Below are positions 1 through 10,806 of a stretch of DNA of 31,030 nt, piece after piece. Position 1 is the first letter of the stretch; every line of letters starts with the position of its first letter. Origin of the DNA: Paulinella micropora (lineage: Eukaryota; Cercozoa; Imbricatea; Euglyphida); the NCBI GenBank assembly GCA_009731375.1, contig BJOX01000262.1, positions 719,876-750,905 on the forward strand. Direction: 5' to 3'. The notes under the pieces are model-generated. The model was not told the origin of the DNA, ran no database searches, and saw nothing but the letters and a program-made list of their open reading frames with translations. A program made the translations under genes and the position numbers.

Positions 1-182
1 CCCGATGCCCAGCTAAGCCGTGATGTTTGCACGGAAGGGACTGATACAGGCAATACCAAAGCTTCCTAGTACCAGGCGGGGCCAGGGCTCGTTCCATAAA
101 GCGCCCCTTGCAGAACGAGCTCCCACCTCCATTACAGAGGGCCCAGTAAGCAGATGGAGTTTCGAGACTGTTCGACAGTCTA
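1..182. repeat. Dispersed repeat R1, copy a (cut by window start)
   Basis: This stretch is nearly identical to 8261-8443 and to 8804-8957, with a few substitutions and one extra A in the CATAAAGCG segment. It ends in a small perfect hairpin, GACTGT-TCG-ACAGTC, followed by TAGTA. In this copy a GATA array begins directly after the hairpin, whereas copy b continues into non-repetitive DNA. There is no convincing coding potential. It may be the end of a non-autonomous element, but the family is not recognised. Confidence 0.8.
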
Positions 183-183
183 G

Positions 184-478
<295 letters not shown>

Positions 479-657
479 CCTCAAATGTTCATCGAGAACA
501 GAGAATTCAAAACAAGATCATCTTGCAACTAGTTGAATGTTGTTGGGTAATAATATGATGATGAGGCTCATCGTATTCTTCAGCAGTAGCCTAATATATT
601 CTATCTATCAACCTACCTTTATCAAACCTTCTGTCTCAGATACAGCTCGGCGGTTGC
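479..657. other. Non-repetitive linker ending in a diverged core-A segment
   Basis: No gene is visible here. Positions 626-657 (ACCTTCTGTCTCAGA followed by a CTCGGCG-like segment) match part of the core-A unit seen at about 918-947 and 1038-1067. This segment is joined here to a CATA array instead of the CTG array that normally follows core A. Confidence 0.6.
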
Positions 658-780
658 ATATATACATACATACATACATACATACATGCATGCATACATA
701 CATACATAAAACTTTCCTGGGGGTGATGACGATGCCTTTAGTCAGCTAGTGCTAAGCTACATACATATATACATCTACTG
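658..780. repeat. (CATA)n array with an inverted core-B copy
   Basis: A CATA/CATG tetramer array at about 660-708 is followed at 709-760 by the reverse complement of the core-B unit that dominates 1961-3792. The CCTAGG centre of core B reads CCTGGG here. A short GATA run begins at 788. Confidence 0.85.
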
Positions 781-880
781 CTGCTGATAGATAGATAGAT
801 AGACAGAAAAGCGGGCATATCAAAAGTATAGATGGACAGAGGGAGAAACAGGCAATCACGTACATACAAACACAGCAGCT

Positions 881-1210
881 GTCTCTCTCCTCGTCGCTGT
901 CGTTTTGCATGCGGTCACCTTCTGTCTCAGAAGCCGTTCGGCGATTGCTACTGCTGTTGCTGCTGCTACTGCTACTGCTACTGCTGCTGCTACTGCTGCT
1001 GTCTCTCTCCTCGTCGCTGTCGTTTTGCATGCGGTCACCTTCTGTCTCAGAAGCAGTTCGGCGATTGCTACTGCTGTTGCTGCTGCTACTGCTGCTGCTA
1101 CTGCTGCTGCTGTCTCTCTCCTCGTCGCTGTCGTTTTGCATGCCTGACCGCACCTGACATGATGCATCATCATTCATCATCATTCATCATCATTCATCAT
1201 ATTCATCATA

Positions 1211-1245
<35 letters not shown>

Positions 1246-1686
1246 TATTATTATTATCATCATCATTCATCATCATTCATCATCATCATCGTTCATCATC
1301 ATCATTCATCATCACTCATCATATTCATCATTATCATCACTCTCTCCTCGTCGCTGTCGTTTTGCATACCTGACCGCACCTGACATCATTCATCATCATT
1401 CATCATCATTCATCATCATTCATCATCATCATCGTTCATCATCATCATTCATCATCATTCATCATATTCATCATTATCATCATCTCTCTCCTCGTCGCTG
1501 TCGTTTTGCATGCCTGACCGCACCTGACATCATTCATCATCATTCATCATCATCATCATCATTCATCATCATTCATCATTCATCATCATCATCATCATCC
1601 TTGATCATCATCATCATCATCATCATCATGATCATCATCATCTCTCTCCTCGTCGCTGTCGTTTTGCATGCCTGACCGCACCTATC
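881..1686. repeat. Composite array of core A with CTG and CAT triplets
   Basis: The segment CTCTCCTCGTCGCTGTCG plus TTTTGCATG recurs at about 881, 1001, 1112, 1340, 1484 and 1642. The first two copies carry an extra stretch (CGGTCACC through GGCGATTGC) and are followed by CTG/CTA triplets, with a period near 120 bp. The later copies continue as CCTGACCGCACCTGACAT and are followed by CAT-type triplets. Frames through it give only poly-Ser, poly-Leu, poly-Ala or poly-His translations, so I do not call a gene. Confidence 0.9.
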
Positions 1687-1750
1687 ATCATTCATCATCA
1701 TTCATCATTCATCATCATCACATCATCATTCATCATCGTCATCATCATCG

Positions 1751-1781
<31 letters not shown>

Positions 1782-1832
1782 TCATCATCATTCATCATCA
1801 TTCATCATCATTCATCATCATCATCATCAATA
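1161..1832. repeat. (CAT)n / (CATCATT)n triplet-rich array
   Basis: CATCAT and CATCATT runs occupy the gaps between core-A copies 3 to 6 and continue to about 1830. The mixture of 3-bp and 7-bp units shifts frame constantly, which argues against coding. Confidence 0.93.
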
Positions 1833-1878
1833 TCATCGTACTGAAAGAGCAAAAGAGAAAGGATTCCTTGCAAGCAAA

Positions 1879-1884
1879 TCTCTC

Positions 1885-1934
<50 letters not shown>
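1879..1934. repeat. (TC)n microsatellite
   Basis: A TC dinucleotide array with two TGTC interruptions at its left edge. It separates the CAT-rich region from the core-B array. Confidence 0.95.
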
Positions 1935-1938
<4 letters not shown>

Positions 1939-1960
1939 CCAGGTAGCGCAAAAGTTGCGT

Positions 1961-2053
1961 GCTTAGCACTAGCTGACCAAAGGCATCGTCATCACCCCTA
2001 GGAAAGTTGTATGTATGTATGTATGTATGTATGTATGTATGTGTGTATGTATG

Positions 2054-2084
<31 letters not shown>

Positions 2085-2521
2085 TGTATGTAATGTATGT
2101 AGCTTAGCACTAGCTGACCAAAGGCATCGTCATCACCCCTAGGAAAGTTGTATGTATGTATGTATGTATGTATGTATGTATGTATGTATGTGTGTATGTA
2201 TGTGTGTAATGTATGTATGTATGTATGTGTGTATGTATGTATGTATGTATGTATGTATGTATGTATGTATGTATGTATGTATGTATATGTATGTGTGTAT
2301 GTATGTATGTAATGTATGTATGTATGTAGCTTAGCACTAGCTGACCAAAGGCATCGTCATCACCCCTAGGAAAGTTGTATGTATGTATGTATGTATGTAT
2401 GTATGTATGTGTGTATGTGTGTATGTATGTATGTATGTATGTATGCATGTAATGTATGTATGTATGTAGCTTAGCACTAGCTGACCAAAGGCATCGTCAT
2501 CACCCCTAGGAAAGTTGTATG

Positions 2522-2552
<31 letters not shown>

Positions 2553-2786
2553 TGTATGAATGTATGTGTGTATGTATGTATGTATGTAATGTATGTATGT
2601 ATGTAGCTTAGCACTAGCTGACCAAAGGCATCGTCATCACCTCTAGGAAAGTTGTGTGTATGTATGTATGTATGTATGTATGTATGTGTGTATGTATGTA
2701 TGTATGCATGTAATGTATGTACGTATGTAGCTTAGCACTAGCTGACCAAAGGCATCGTCATCACCCCTAGGAAAGTTGTATGTATG

Positions 2787-2817
<31 letters not shown>

Positions 2818-2882
2818 TGTAAGTATGTATGTAGCTTAGCACTAGCTGACCAAAGGCATCGTCATCACCCCTAGGAAAGTTG

Positions 2883-2913
<31 letters not shown>

Positions 2914-3332
2914 TGTATGTATGTATGTAGCTTAGCACTAGCTGACCAAAGGCATCGTCATCACCCCTAGGAAAGTTGTATGTATGTATGTATGTGTGTA
3001 TGTATGTATGTATGTATATGTATGTATGTATGCATGCATGTATGTATGTATGTATGTATGTATGTATGTATGTATGTATGTATGTAGTGCTAAGCTACAT
3101 ACATACATACATTACATACATACATACATACATTACATGCATACATACATACACACATACATACATACATACATACAACTTTCCTAGGGGTGATGATGAT
3201 GCCTTTGGTCAGCGAGTGCTAAGCTACATACATACATACATTACATACACACCCAAGGCATCGTCATCACCCCTAGGAAAGTTGTATGTATGTATGTATG
3301 TATGTATGTATGTATGTATGTATGTGTGTGTG

Positions 3333-3363
<31 letters not shown>

Positions 3364-3792
3364 TGTATGTATGTATGTAGCACTAGCTGACCAAAGGCAT
3401 CGTCATCACCCCTAGGAAAGTTGTATGTATGTATGTATGTATGTATGTATGTGCATGTATGTATGTAATGTATGTATGTATGTAGCTTAGCACTAGCTGA
3501 CCAAAGGCATCGTCATCACCCCTAGGAAAGTTGTATGTATGTATGTATGTATGTATGTATGTGTGTGTGTATGTATGTATGTATGTATGTAATGTATGTA
3601 TGTAGCTTGGCACGAGCTGACCAAAGGCATCGTCATCACCCCTAGGAAAGTTGTATGTATGTATGTATGTATGTATGTATGTATGCATGTATGTATGTGT
3701 GTATGTATGTATGTATGTGTGTGTATGTATGTATGTATGTATGTATGTAATGTATGTTTGTATAAGGCATCGTCATCACCCCTAGGAAAGTG
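1961..3792. repeat. Composite array of core B with (GTAT)n
   Basis: A ~49-bp core (begins AGCTTAGCACTAGCTGACC, contains GGCATCGTCATCACC, ends CCTAGGAAAGTTG) recurs at about 1961, 2101, 2329, 2469, 2605, 2729, 2833, 2929, 3379, 3484 and 3604. Partial copies lie at 3252 and 3766. The cores are separated by GTAT/GTGT arrays of variable length with scattered GTAATG variants. Core sequence is strongly conserved (a few substitutions such as CTCTAGG at 2640 and GGCACGAG at 3608) while the microsatellite spacers vary. AvrII-type CCTAGG is present in nearly every copy. Confidence 0.95.
3097..3250. repeat. Inverted island inside the core-B array
   Basis: At about 3083-3100 the array switches from GTAT to CATA. 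The core at 3177-3226 is in reverse-complement orientation, carrying GATGATGATG instead of GATGACGATG. Orientation returns to forward at about 3252. A head-to-head arrangement of long GTAT and CATA arrays results, which could fold into a large hairpin. Confidence 0.88.
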
Positions 3793-3815
3793 CATAGTGT
3801 GTGCTCATGCGTGAA

Positions 3816-4183
3816 ATAGATATAGATATAGATATAGATATAGATATAGATATAGATATAGATATAGATATAGATATAGATATAGATATAGATATAGATA
3901 CAGATACAGATACAGATACAGACATAGATATAGATATAGATATAGATATAGATATAGATATAGATATAGATATAGATATAGATATAGATACAGATATAGA
4001 TACAGATACAGACATAGATATAGATATAGATATAGATATAGATATAGATATATAGATATAGATATAGATATAGATATATAGATATAGATATAGATATAGA
4101 TATAGATATAGATATAGATCTATAGATATAGATATAGATCTATAGATATAGATAGAGATCTATAGATATAGATATAGATACGA
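3816..4183. repeat. (GATATA)n hexamer array
   Basis: A near-pure AGATAT hexamer array with patches of ACAGAT (about 3899-3922 and 3989-4013) and, near the right end, GATCTATAGATA variants. The poly(Asp-Ile) and poly(Ser-Ile) frames are artefacts. Confidence 0.96.
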
Positions 4184-4424
4184 TACAGCTCTTCTTGCAG
4201 CTGCTGGATGGCGCCTTCCTCGTTGGAGTGAACAGAACACCAAGATATACATATAAAAAAAGATTAGACATAGACATAGACATCTATCCATAATGTATAT
4301 GTAGATTTTTTTAAAAAATTCCCCACTCGTCGCCTTCTCCTCCTCCTCACCCTTCGCTTTCTCGATCGCTGTGTAAGCCATCATCGCTGTCTCCAAGTTC
4401 TCCTGAGTCGTTGCTAGGTAAAGT
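4184..4424. other. Non-repetitive segment, no gene identified
   Basis: A short non-repetitive stretch with mixed composition. It contains an AT-rich patch at 4240-4320 and a CTC-rich patch at 4330-4350. I see no recognisable domain and no splice-bounded exon. Confidence 0.5.
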
Positions 4425-4572
4425 AGAGGAGGGGGAGGAGGAGTTGAAGGAGAGGGAAGTAGAGAAGGAGGTGGAAGAGGAAGTGGAAGTGGAGGCAGTC
4501 CTGGAAGACGAGGAGGAAGAAGAGGAAGTGGACGTGGACGGGGTCCTGGAGGAGGAGGAGGAAGAAGACGTC
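4425..4572. repeat. Purine-rich (GAG/GAA) tract
   Basis: Almost all G and A on the plus strand, with GTG interruptions. The minus-strand frame through it reads poly-Ser/Thr and the plus-strand frame poly-Glu/Val; both look like repeat translations. Confidence 0.85.
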
Positions 4573-4699
4573 GACTCTTTCTTCTCCATTTGTATATTCT
4601 CGGGACTAATTGCAACCGTCCGCTTCTTCTCGTTGGCATAACGCCGCCTATACATATATATATATATATATATACATATATATATAGTCCGAACAAGGG
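4573..4699. other. Short linker with a TA run
   Basis: Mixed sequence with a TATATATACATATATA run at about 4650-4686. It separates the purine tract from the long pyrimidine tract. No gene is seen. Confidence 0.7.
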
Positions 4700-7110
4700 A
4701 AGAAGGATTCTTTCTTTCTTTCTGTCTTTCTTTCTGTCTTCTTTCTTCTTCTTCTTCTTCTTCTTCTTCTTCTTCTTCTTCTTCTCCTTCTCCTTCTCCT
4801 TCTCCTTCTTCTTCTTCTTCTTCTTCTTCTTCTTCTTCTTCTTCTTCTTCTGCTTCTTCTTCTTCTTCTTCTAATTCTTCTAATTCTTCTAATTCTTCTA
4901 ATTCTTCTAATTCTTCTTCTTCTAATTCTTCTTCTTCTAATTCTTCTTCTTCTTCTTCTTCTTCCTCCTCCTCCTCCTCCTCCTTCCTCCTCCTTCCTCC
5001 TTCCTCCTTCTTCCTCCTTCTTCTTCCTCCTTCTTCTTCCTTCTTCCTCCTTCTTCTTCTTCCTTCTTCTTCCTTCTTCTTCTTCCTTCTTCTTCTTCCT
5101 TCTTCTTCTTCTTCTTCCTTCTTCTTCTTCCTTCTTCTTCTTCCTTCTTCTTCTTCCTTCTTCTTCCTTCTTCTTCTTCCTTCTTCTTCTTCCTTCTTCC
5201 TTCTTCTTCTTCCTTCTTCTTCCTTCTTCTTCTTCCTTCTTCTTCTTCCTTCTTCTTCCTTCTTCTTCCTTCTTCTTCCTTCTTCTTCTTCCTCCTTCTT
5301 CTTCCTTCTTCTTCCTCCTTCTTCTTCCTTCTTCCTTCTTCTTCCTTCTTCTTCTTCCTTCTTTCTTCTTCTTCTTTCTTCTTCTTCCTTCTTCTTCTTC
5401 CTTCTTGTTCCTTCTTGCTTCCTCCTTCTTCCTCCTTCTTCTTCTTCCTTCTTCTTCTTCCTTCTTCTTCTTCCTTCTTCTTCTTCCTTCTTCTTCCTTC
5501 TTCTTCTTCCTTCTTCTTCTTCCTTCTTCTTCTTCCTTCTTCCTTCTTCTTCTTCCTTCTTCTTCTTCTTCTTCCTTCTTCTTCTTCCTTCTTCTTCTTC
5601 CTTCTTCTTCTTCCTTCTTCTTCTTCCTTCTTCCTTCCTCCTTCTTCTTCTTCCTTCTTCCTCCTCCTTCTTCTTCTTCTTCCTTCTTCTTCTTCCTTCT
5701 TCTTCCTTCTTCTTCTTCCTTCTTCTTCCTTCTTCTTCTTCCTTCTTCCTTCTTCTTCTTCCTTCTTCTTCTTCCTTCTTCTTCCTTCTTCTTCTTCCTT
5801 CTTCTTCTTCCTTCTTCTTCTTCCTTCTTCTTCTTCCTTCTTCTTCTTCCTTCTTCTTCTTCCTTCTTCTTCTTCCTTCTTCCTTCTTCCTTCTTCTTCT
5901 TCCTTCTTCTTCCTTCTTCTTCTTCCTTCTTCTTCTTCCTTCTTCTTCTTCCTTCTTCTTCCTTCTTCTTCTTCTGCTTCTTCCTTCTTCTTCTTCTTCC
6001 TTCTGCTTCTTCCTTCTGCTTCTTCCTTCTTCTTCTTCCTTCTTGTTCCTTCTTCTTCTTCCTTCTTCTTCTTGCTTCTTCTTGCTTCTTCTTCTTGCTT
6101 CTTCCTTCCTCCTTCTTTTTCTTTCTTCTTCTTCTTGCTTCTTCTTCTTTCTTCTTCCTGCTTCTTCTTCCTTCTTCTTCTTCCTGCTTCTTCTTCTTCC
6201 TGCTTCTTCTTCTTCCTTCTTCTTCCTTCTTCCTTCTTCTTCTTCCTTCTTCTTCCTTCTTCTTCTTGCTTCTTCTTCTTGCTTCTTCTTTTTGCTTCTT
6301 CTTCTTGCTTCTTCTTCTTCCTGCTTCTTCCTGCTTCTTCTTCTTCCTTCTTCTTCTTCCTTCTTCTTCCTTCTTCTTCTTCCTTCTTCTTCTTCCTTCT
6401 TCTTCTTCCTTCTTCTTCTTCCTTCTTCCCTTCTTCTTTCTTCTTCTGCTCCTTTCTTCTTCTTTCTTCTTCTTTCTTCTTCCTTCTTCTTCCTTCTTCT
6501 TCCTTCTTCTTCTTTCTTCTTCTTTCTTCTTCTTTCTTCTTCTTCCTTCTTCTTCCTTCTTTCTTCTTCTTCCTTCTTCTTCTTTCTTCTTTTTTCTTTT
6601 TCTTTCTTTCTTCTTCTTTCTTCTTCTTTCTTCTTCCTTCTTCTTCCTTCTTCTTCCTTCTTCTTCTTCTTCTTCTTCTTCTCTTCTTCTTCTCTTCTTC
6701 TTCTTCTTCTACTACTACTACTACTGCTGCTACAACTACTACTACTACCACTACTACTACTACTTCCTCTTCCTCTTCCTCTTCTTCCTCCTCTTCTGCT
6801 TCCTCTTCTGCTTCCTCTTCTGCTTCCTCTTCTGCTTCCTCTTCTTCTGCTTCCTCTTCTTCTGCTTCCTCTTCTTCTGCTTCCTCTTCTTCTGCTTCCT
6901 CTTCTTCTGCTTCCTCTTCTTCTGCTTCCTATTCTTCTGCTTCCTCTTCTTCTGCTTTTCTTCTGCTTCCTCTTCTTCTGCTTCCTCTTCTGCTGCTTCT
7001 GCTTCTTCTTCTTCTTCTTCTTCTTCTTCTTCTTCTTTTTCTTCTTCTTCTTCTTTTCTTTCTCCTCCTCCTCTTCCTCCTCCTCCTCCTCTTGCCCTCC
7101 TCTACTTCTA
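4700..7110. repeat. Very long polypyrimidine tract based on CTT
   Basis: About 2.4 kb of the plus strand is almost entirely C and T. From about 4980 to 6660 the basic unit is (TTC)n followed by one extra C, giving 7-, 10-, 13- and 16-bp subunits such as TTCTTCTTCTTCC. Subsections include TTCTAA hexamers (about 4870-4940), CTTG/CTGC variants (5990-6330), an ACT island (6711-6762), a 12/15-bp CTTCTTCTGCTTCCT minisatellite (about 6785-6980) and CTT again to 7060. The long frames on both strands (poly-Lys/Glu/Arg, or poly-Phe/Leu/Ser) are stop-free by composition and are rejected as genes. Confidence 0.95.
6785..6985. repeat. 12/15-bp minisatellite within the pyrimidine tract
   Basis: Tandem units of CCTCTTCTGCTT (12 bp) change to CCTCTTCTTCTGCTT (15 bp) from about 6835 onward, in roughly ten to fifteen copies with one A interruption near 6931. 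It is the most regular part of the tract and looks recently amplified. Confidence 0.85.
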
Positions 7111-7206
7111 CTTCGCCTCAGTGTGACCATTTCTCGGTGGCATGTCTGCTGAATTCAACAGTTTCTTCTTTCAACTCGATACCTACATAAAAGCAAAAGA
7201 AGCAAC
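7111..7206. other. Short non-repetitive linker
   Basis: Less than 100 bp of ordinary sequence separates the pyrimidine tract from the GAT/GAA arrays. It forms the spacer between two strand-asymmetric blocks of opposite polarity. No gene is seen. Confidence 0.7.
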
Positions 7207-7212
7207 ATGAAA

Positions 7213-7266
<54 letters not shown>

Positions 7267-7378
7267 GATGATGATGCAGATAACGAAGCAGATGATGATG
7301 ATGATGATGATGATGATGGTGGTGATGGTGATGGTGATGATGATGAAGATGATGAAGATGATGAAGATGATGATGCAG
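7207..7378. repeat. (GAT)n array
   Basis: GAT trinucleotides with GAA, GCA and GGT variants. The poly-Asp frame is not accepted as a gene. Confidence 0.93.
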
Positions 7379-7645
<267 letters not shown>

Positions 7646-7678
7646 GAATGATTGATCCCGCTGGGTCCGATTAAGGTC

Positions 7679-8443
<765 letters not shown>

Positions 8444-8729
8444 TATAAACCGACAGAGCACTGTGGGTTTTATTCCGGGCTCAACAAGCGAGAAAGGGCA
8501 CCCTGAGGGAACAGGATTGTGCTTCCCGTCGCTATTTCGGCATGTGACTCATAGGCGTATGGCTAGGCACACATAAGGCACCCCACCACGGGCCCAGCAC
8601 ACCCACACCATCCCCTAATTCTCTGTCTGTCGACAGATGGCACCCATTTCAAAACATCAAGCCCAAGGGAGGGTCAGTGACACCTCAAGTGGCCTTGGTT
8701 CACTTCGTGGAGTAAGTGATGAGATCAAC
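8444..8729. other. Non-repetitive spacer between R1 copies b and c
   Basis: About 285 bp of mixed sequence without a convincing frame. Together with copy b it forms a unit of about 541 bp, after which R1 restarts at 8730, so b and c are a partial tandem duplication or two parts of one element. Confidence 0.6.
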
Positions 8730-8957
8730 TGATGAGATATCGACTAATGTCAGAAAAAAGGAGCTTCTGATTTCGTCAACCAAGGAAGTGGGTAAAGTAT
8801 TGACCCGATGCCCAGCTAAGCCGTGATGTTTGCACAGAAGGGACTGATACAGGCGATACCAAAACCTCCCTAGTACCAGGCGGGGCCAGGGCTCGTTCCA
8901 TAAGCGCCCCTTGCAGAACGAGCTCCCACCTCCATTACAGAGGACCCAGTAAGCAGA
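8730..8957. repeat. Dispersed repeat R1, copy c (cut by gap)
   Basis: Matches copy b from GATGAGATATCGAC onward with scattered substitutions (GGGTAAAG for CTGTAAAG, CACAGAAGG for CACGGAAGG, AGGACCC for AGGGCCC). It runs into the N gap at 8958. Confidence 0.85.
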
Positions 8958-9128
8958 NNNNNNNNNNNNNNNNNNNNNNNNNNNNNNNNNNNNNNNNNNN
9001 NNNNNNNNNNNNNNNNNNNNNNNNNNNNNNNNNNNNNNNNNNNNNNNNNNNNNNNNNNNNNNNNNNNNNNNNNNNNNNNNNNNNNNNNNNNNNNNNNNNN
9101 NNNNNNNNNNNNNNNNNNNNNNNNNNNN
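8958..9128. other. Assembly gap (171 N)
   Basis: A run of N between R1 copy c and a GATA array. The first bases after the gap, ATAATAGGTAGATAG, match the end of core C, so a core-C copy is probably partly hidden in the gap. Confidence 0.99.
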
Positions 9129-9516
<388 letters not shown>

Positions 9517-9554
9517 GACAGAAATGCAACAGTGTGGGATTGGCTAGGAAGGGC

Positions 9555-9593
<39 letters not shown>

Positions 9594-9611
9594 ATCTTTC
9601 TATCTATCTAC

Positions 9612-9650
<39 letters not shown>

Positions 9651-9729
9651 CAGTGGGGACGTTGGTTGGGAAAGAAAGGCTGTATATATCTATCTACCTA
9701 CCTATCTATCTATCTATCTATCTATCTAC

Positions 9730-9771
<42 letters not shown>

Positions 9772-9816
9772 GAAGTGAGATGGACAGAAAGGCAGATTGG
9801 AAACGGCATGGATGGA

Positions 9817-9895
<79 letters not shown>

Positions 9896-9900
9896 TATAG
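9517..9900. repeat. (CTAT)n and (GATA)n arrays with core-G segments
   Basis: Related short segments at about 9517-9559 and 9650-9689 share ACAGTG, TTGG and GGAAGGGCT/AAGAAAGGCT and are followed by CTAT arrays. A third, looser relative (GGACAGAAAGGCAGATTGG) is at 9782-9800 and is followed by GATA. The tetramer therefore switches strand within this block. Confidence 0.75.
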
Positions 9901-9933
9901 GTGGAGACCTATCTGAAGAAAACAGTGTCCTTG

Positions 9934-10494
<561 letters not shown>

Positions 10495-10806
10495 GAGATG
10501 TCGCAAAGGAATGTAGTCCTTGCAAAGGAACGCAGTTTCACATCAAACAATAATTTGTGTACTGTGCATGTGTCCGGGATGGGAATCACGGGTAGACTGT
10601 GTTCTGGAAAAAGAAGAGGAGGAAGGACGTTGAAGAAAAAGGCAATCTAGGAATGGAGAGTGGGAGGATAAGGAAGAAGAGAAAGAAAAGGAAGCCGTTA
10701 GTCCAAGTGTTTTGAGCACCGTAAGCTTGCGCAAGCTACAATGATGACATTGTATGAGGCCTAAACCCCCGCAGGGACCTAGCCCGGGCTATGCAACACT
10801 GGACGG
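10495..10806 (-). other. 3' untranslated region of the LINE
   Basis: Non-coding sequence between the stop codon and the GATA array. Near its 3' end it contains a direct repeat of about 19 bp, GCAAAGGAATGTAG and GCAAAGGAACGCAG (10503-10535), written on the plus strand. The 3' end itself merges into the CATCTATCTATC array with no poly(A) tail. By analogy with R2-type elements this region would be the RNA signal recognised by the reverse transcriptase; that role is inferred. Confidence 0.6.

Noticed and set aside
752-1183. Ser/Asp/Glu-rich minus-strand frame containing RMQNDSDEERDSSSS repeats
   Set aside because: It is the reverse translation of core A plus CTG triplets. Its protein repeats are explained by the DNA repeat, and neighbouring copies are out of frame.
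1961-3792. CRISPR-like regular repeats separated by variable spacers
   Set aside because: The conserved unit is the 'repeat', but the spacers are all GTAT microsatellite and vary in length; the host is eukaryotic and there are no cas genes.
4347-7130. A 927-codon minus-strand frame and 570-604-codon frames on both strands in the CTT tract
   Set aside because: They consist of Lys/Glu/Arg or Phe/Leu/Ser only. The tract lacks stop codons by composition, and all frames on both strands are open, which is the sign of a repeat and not a gene.
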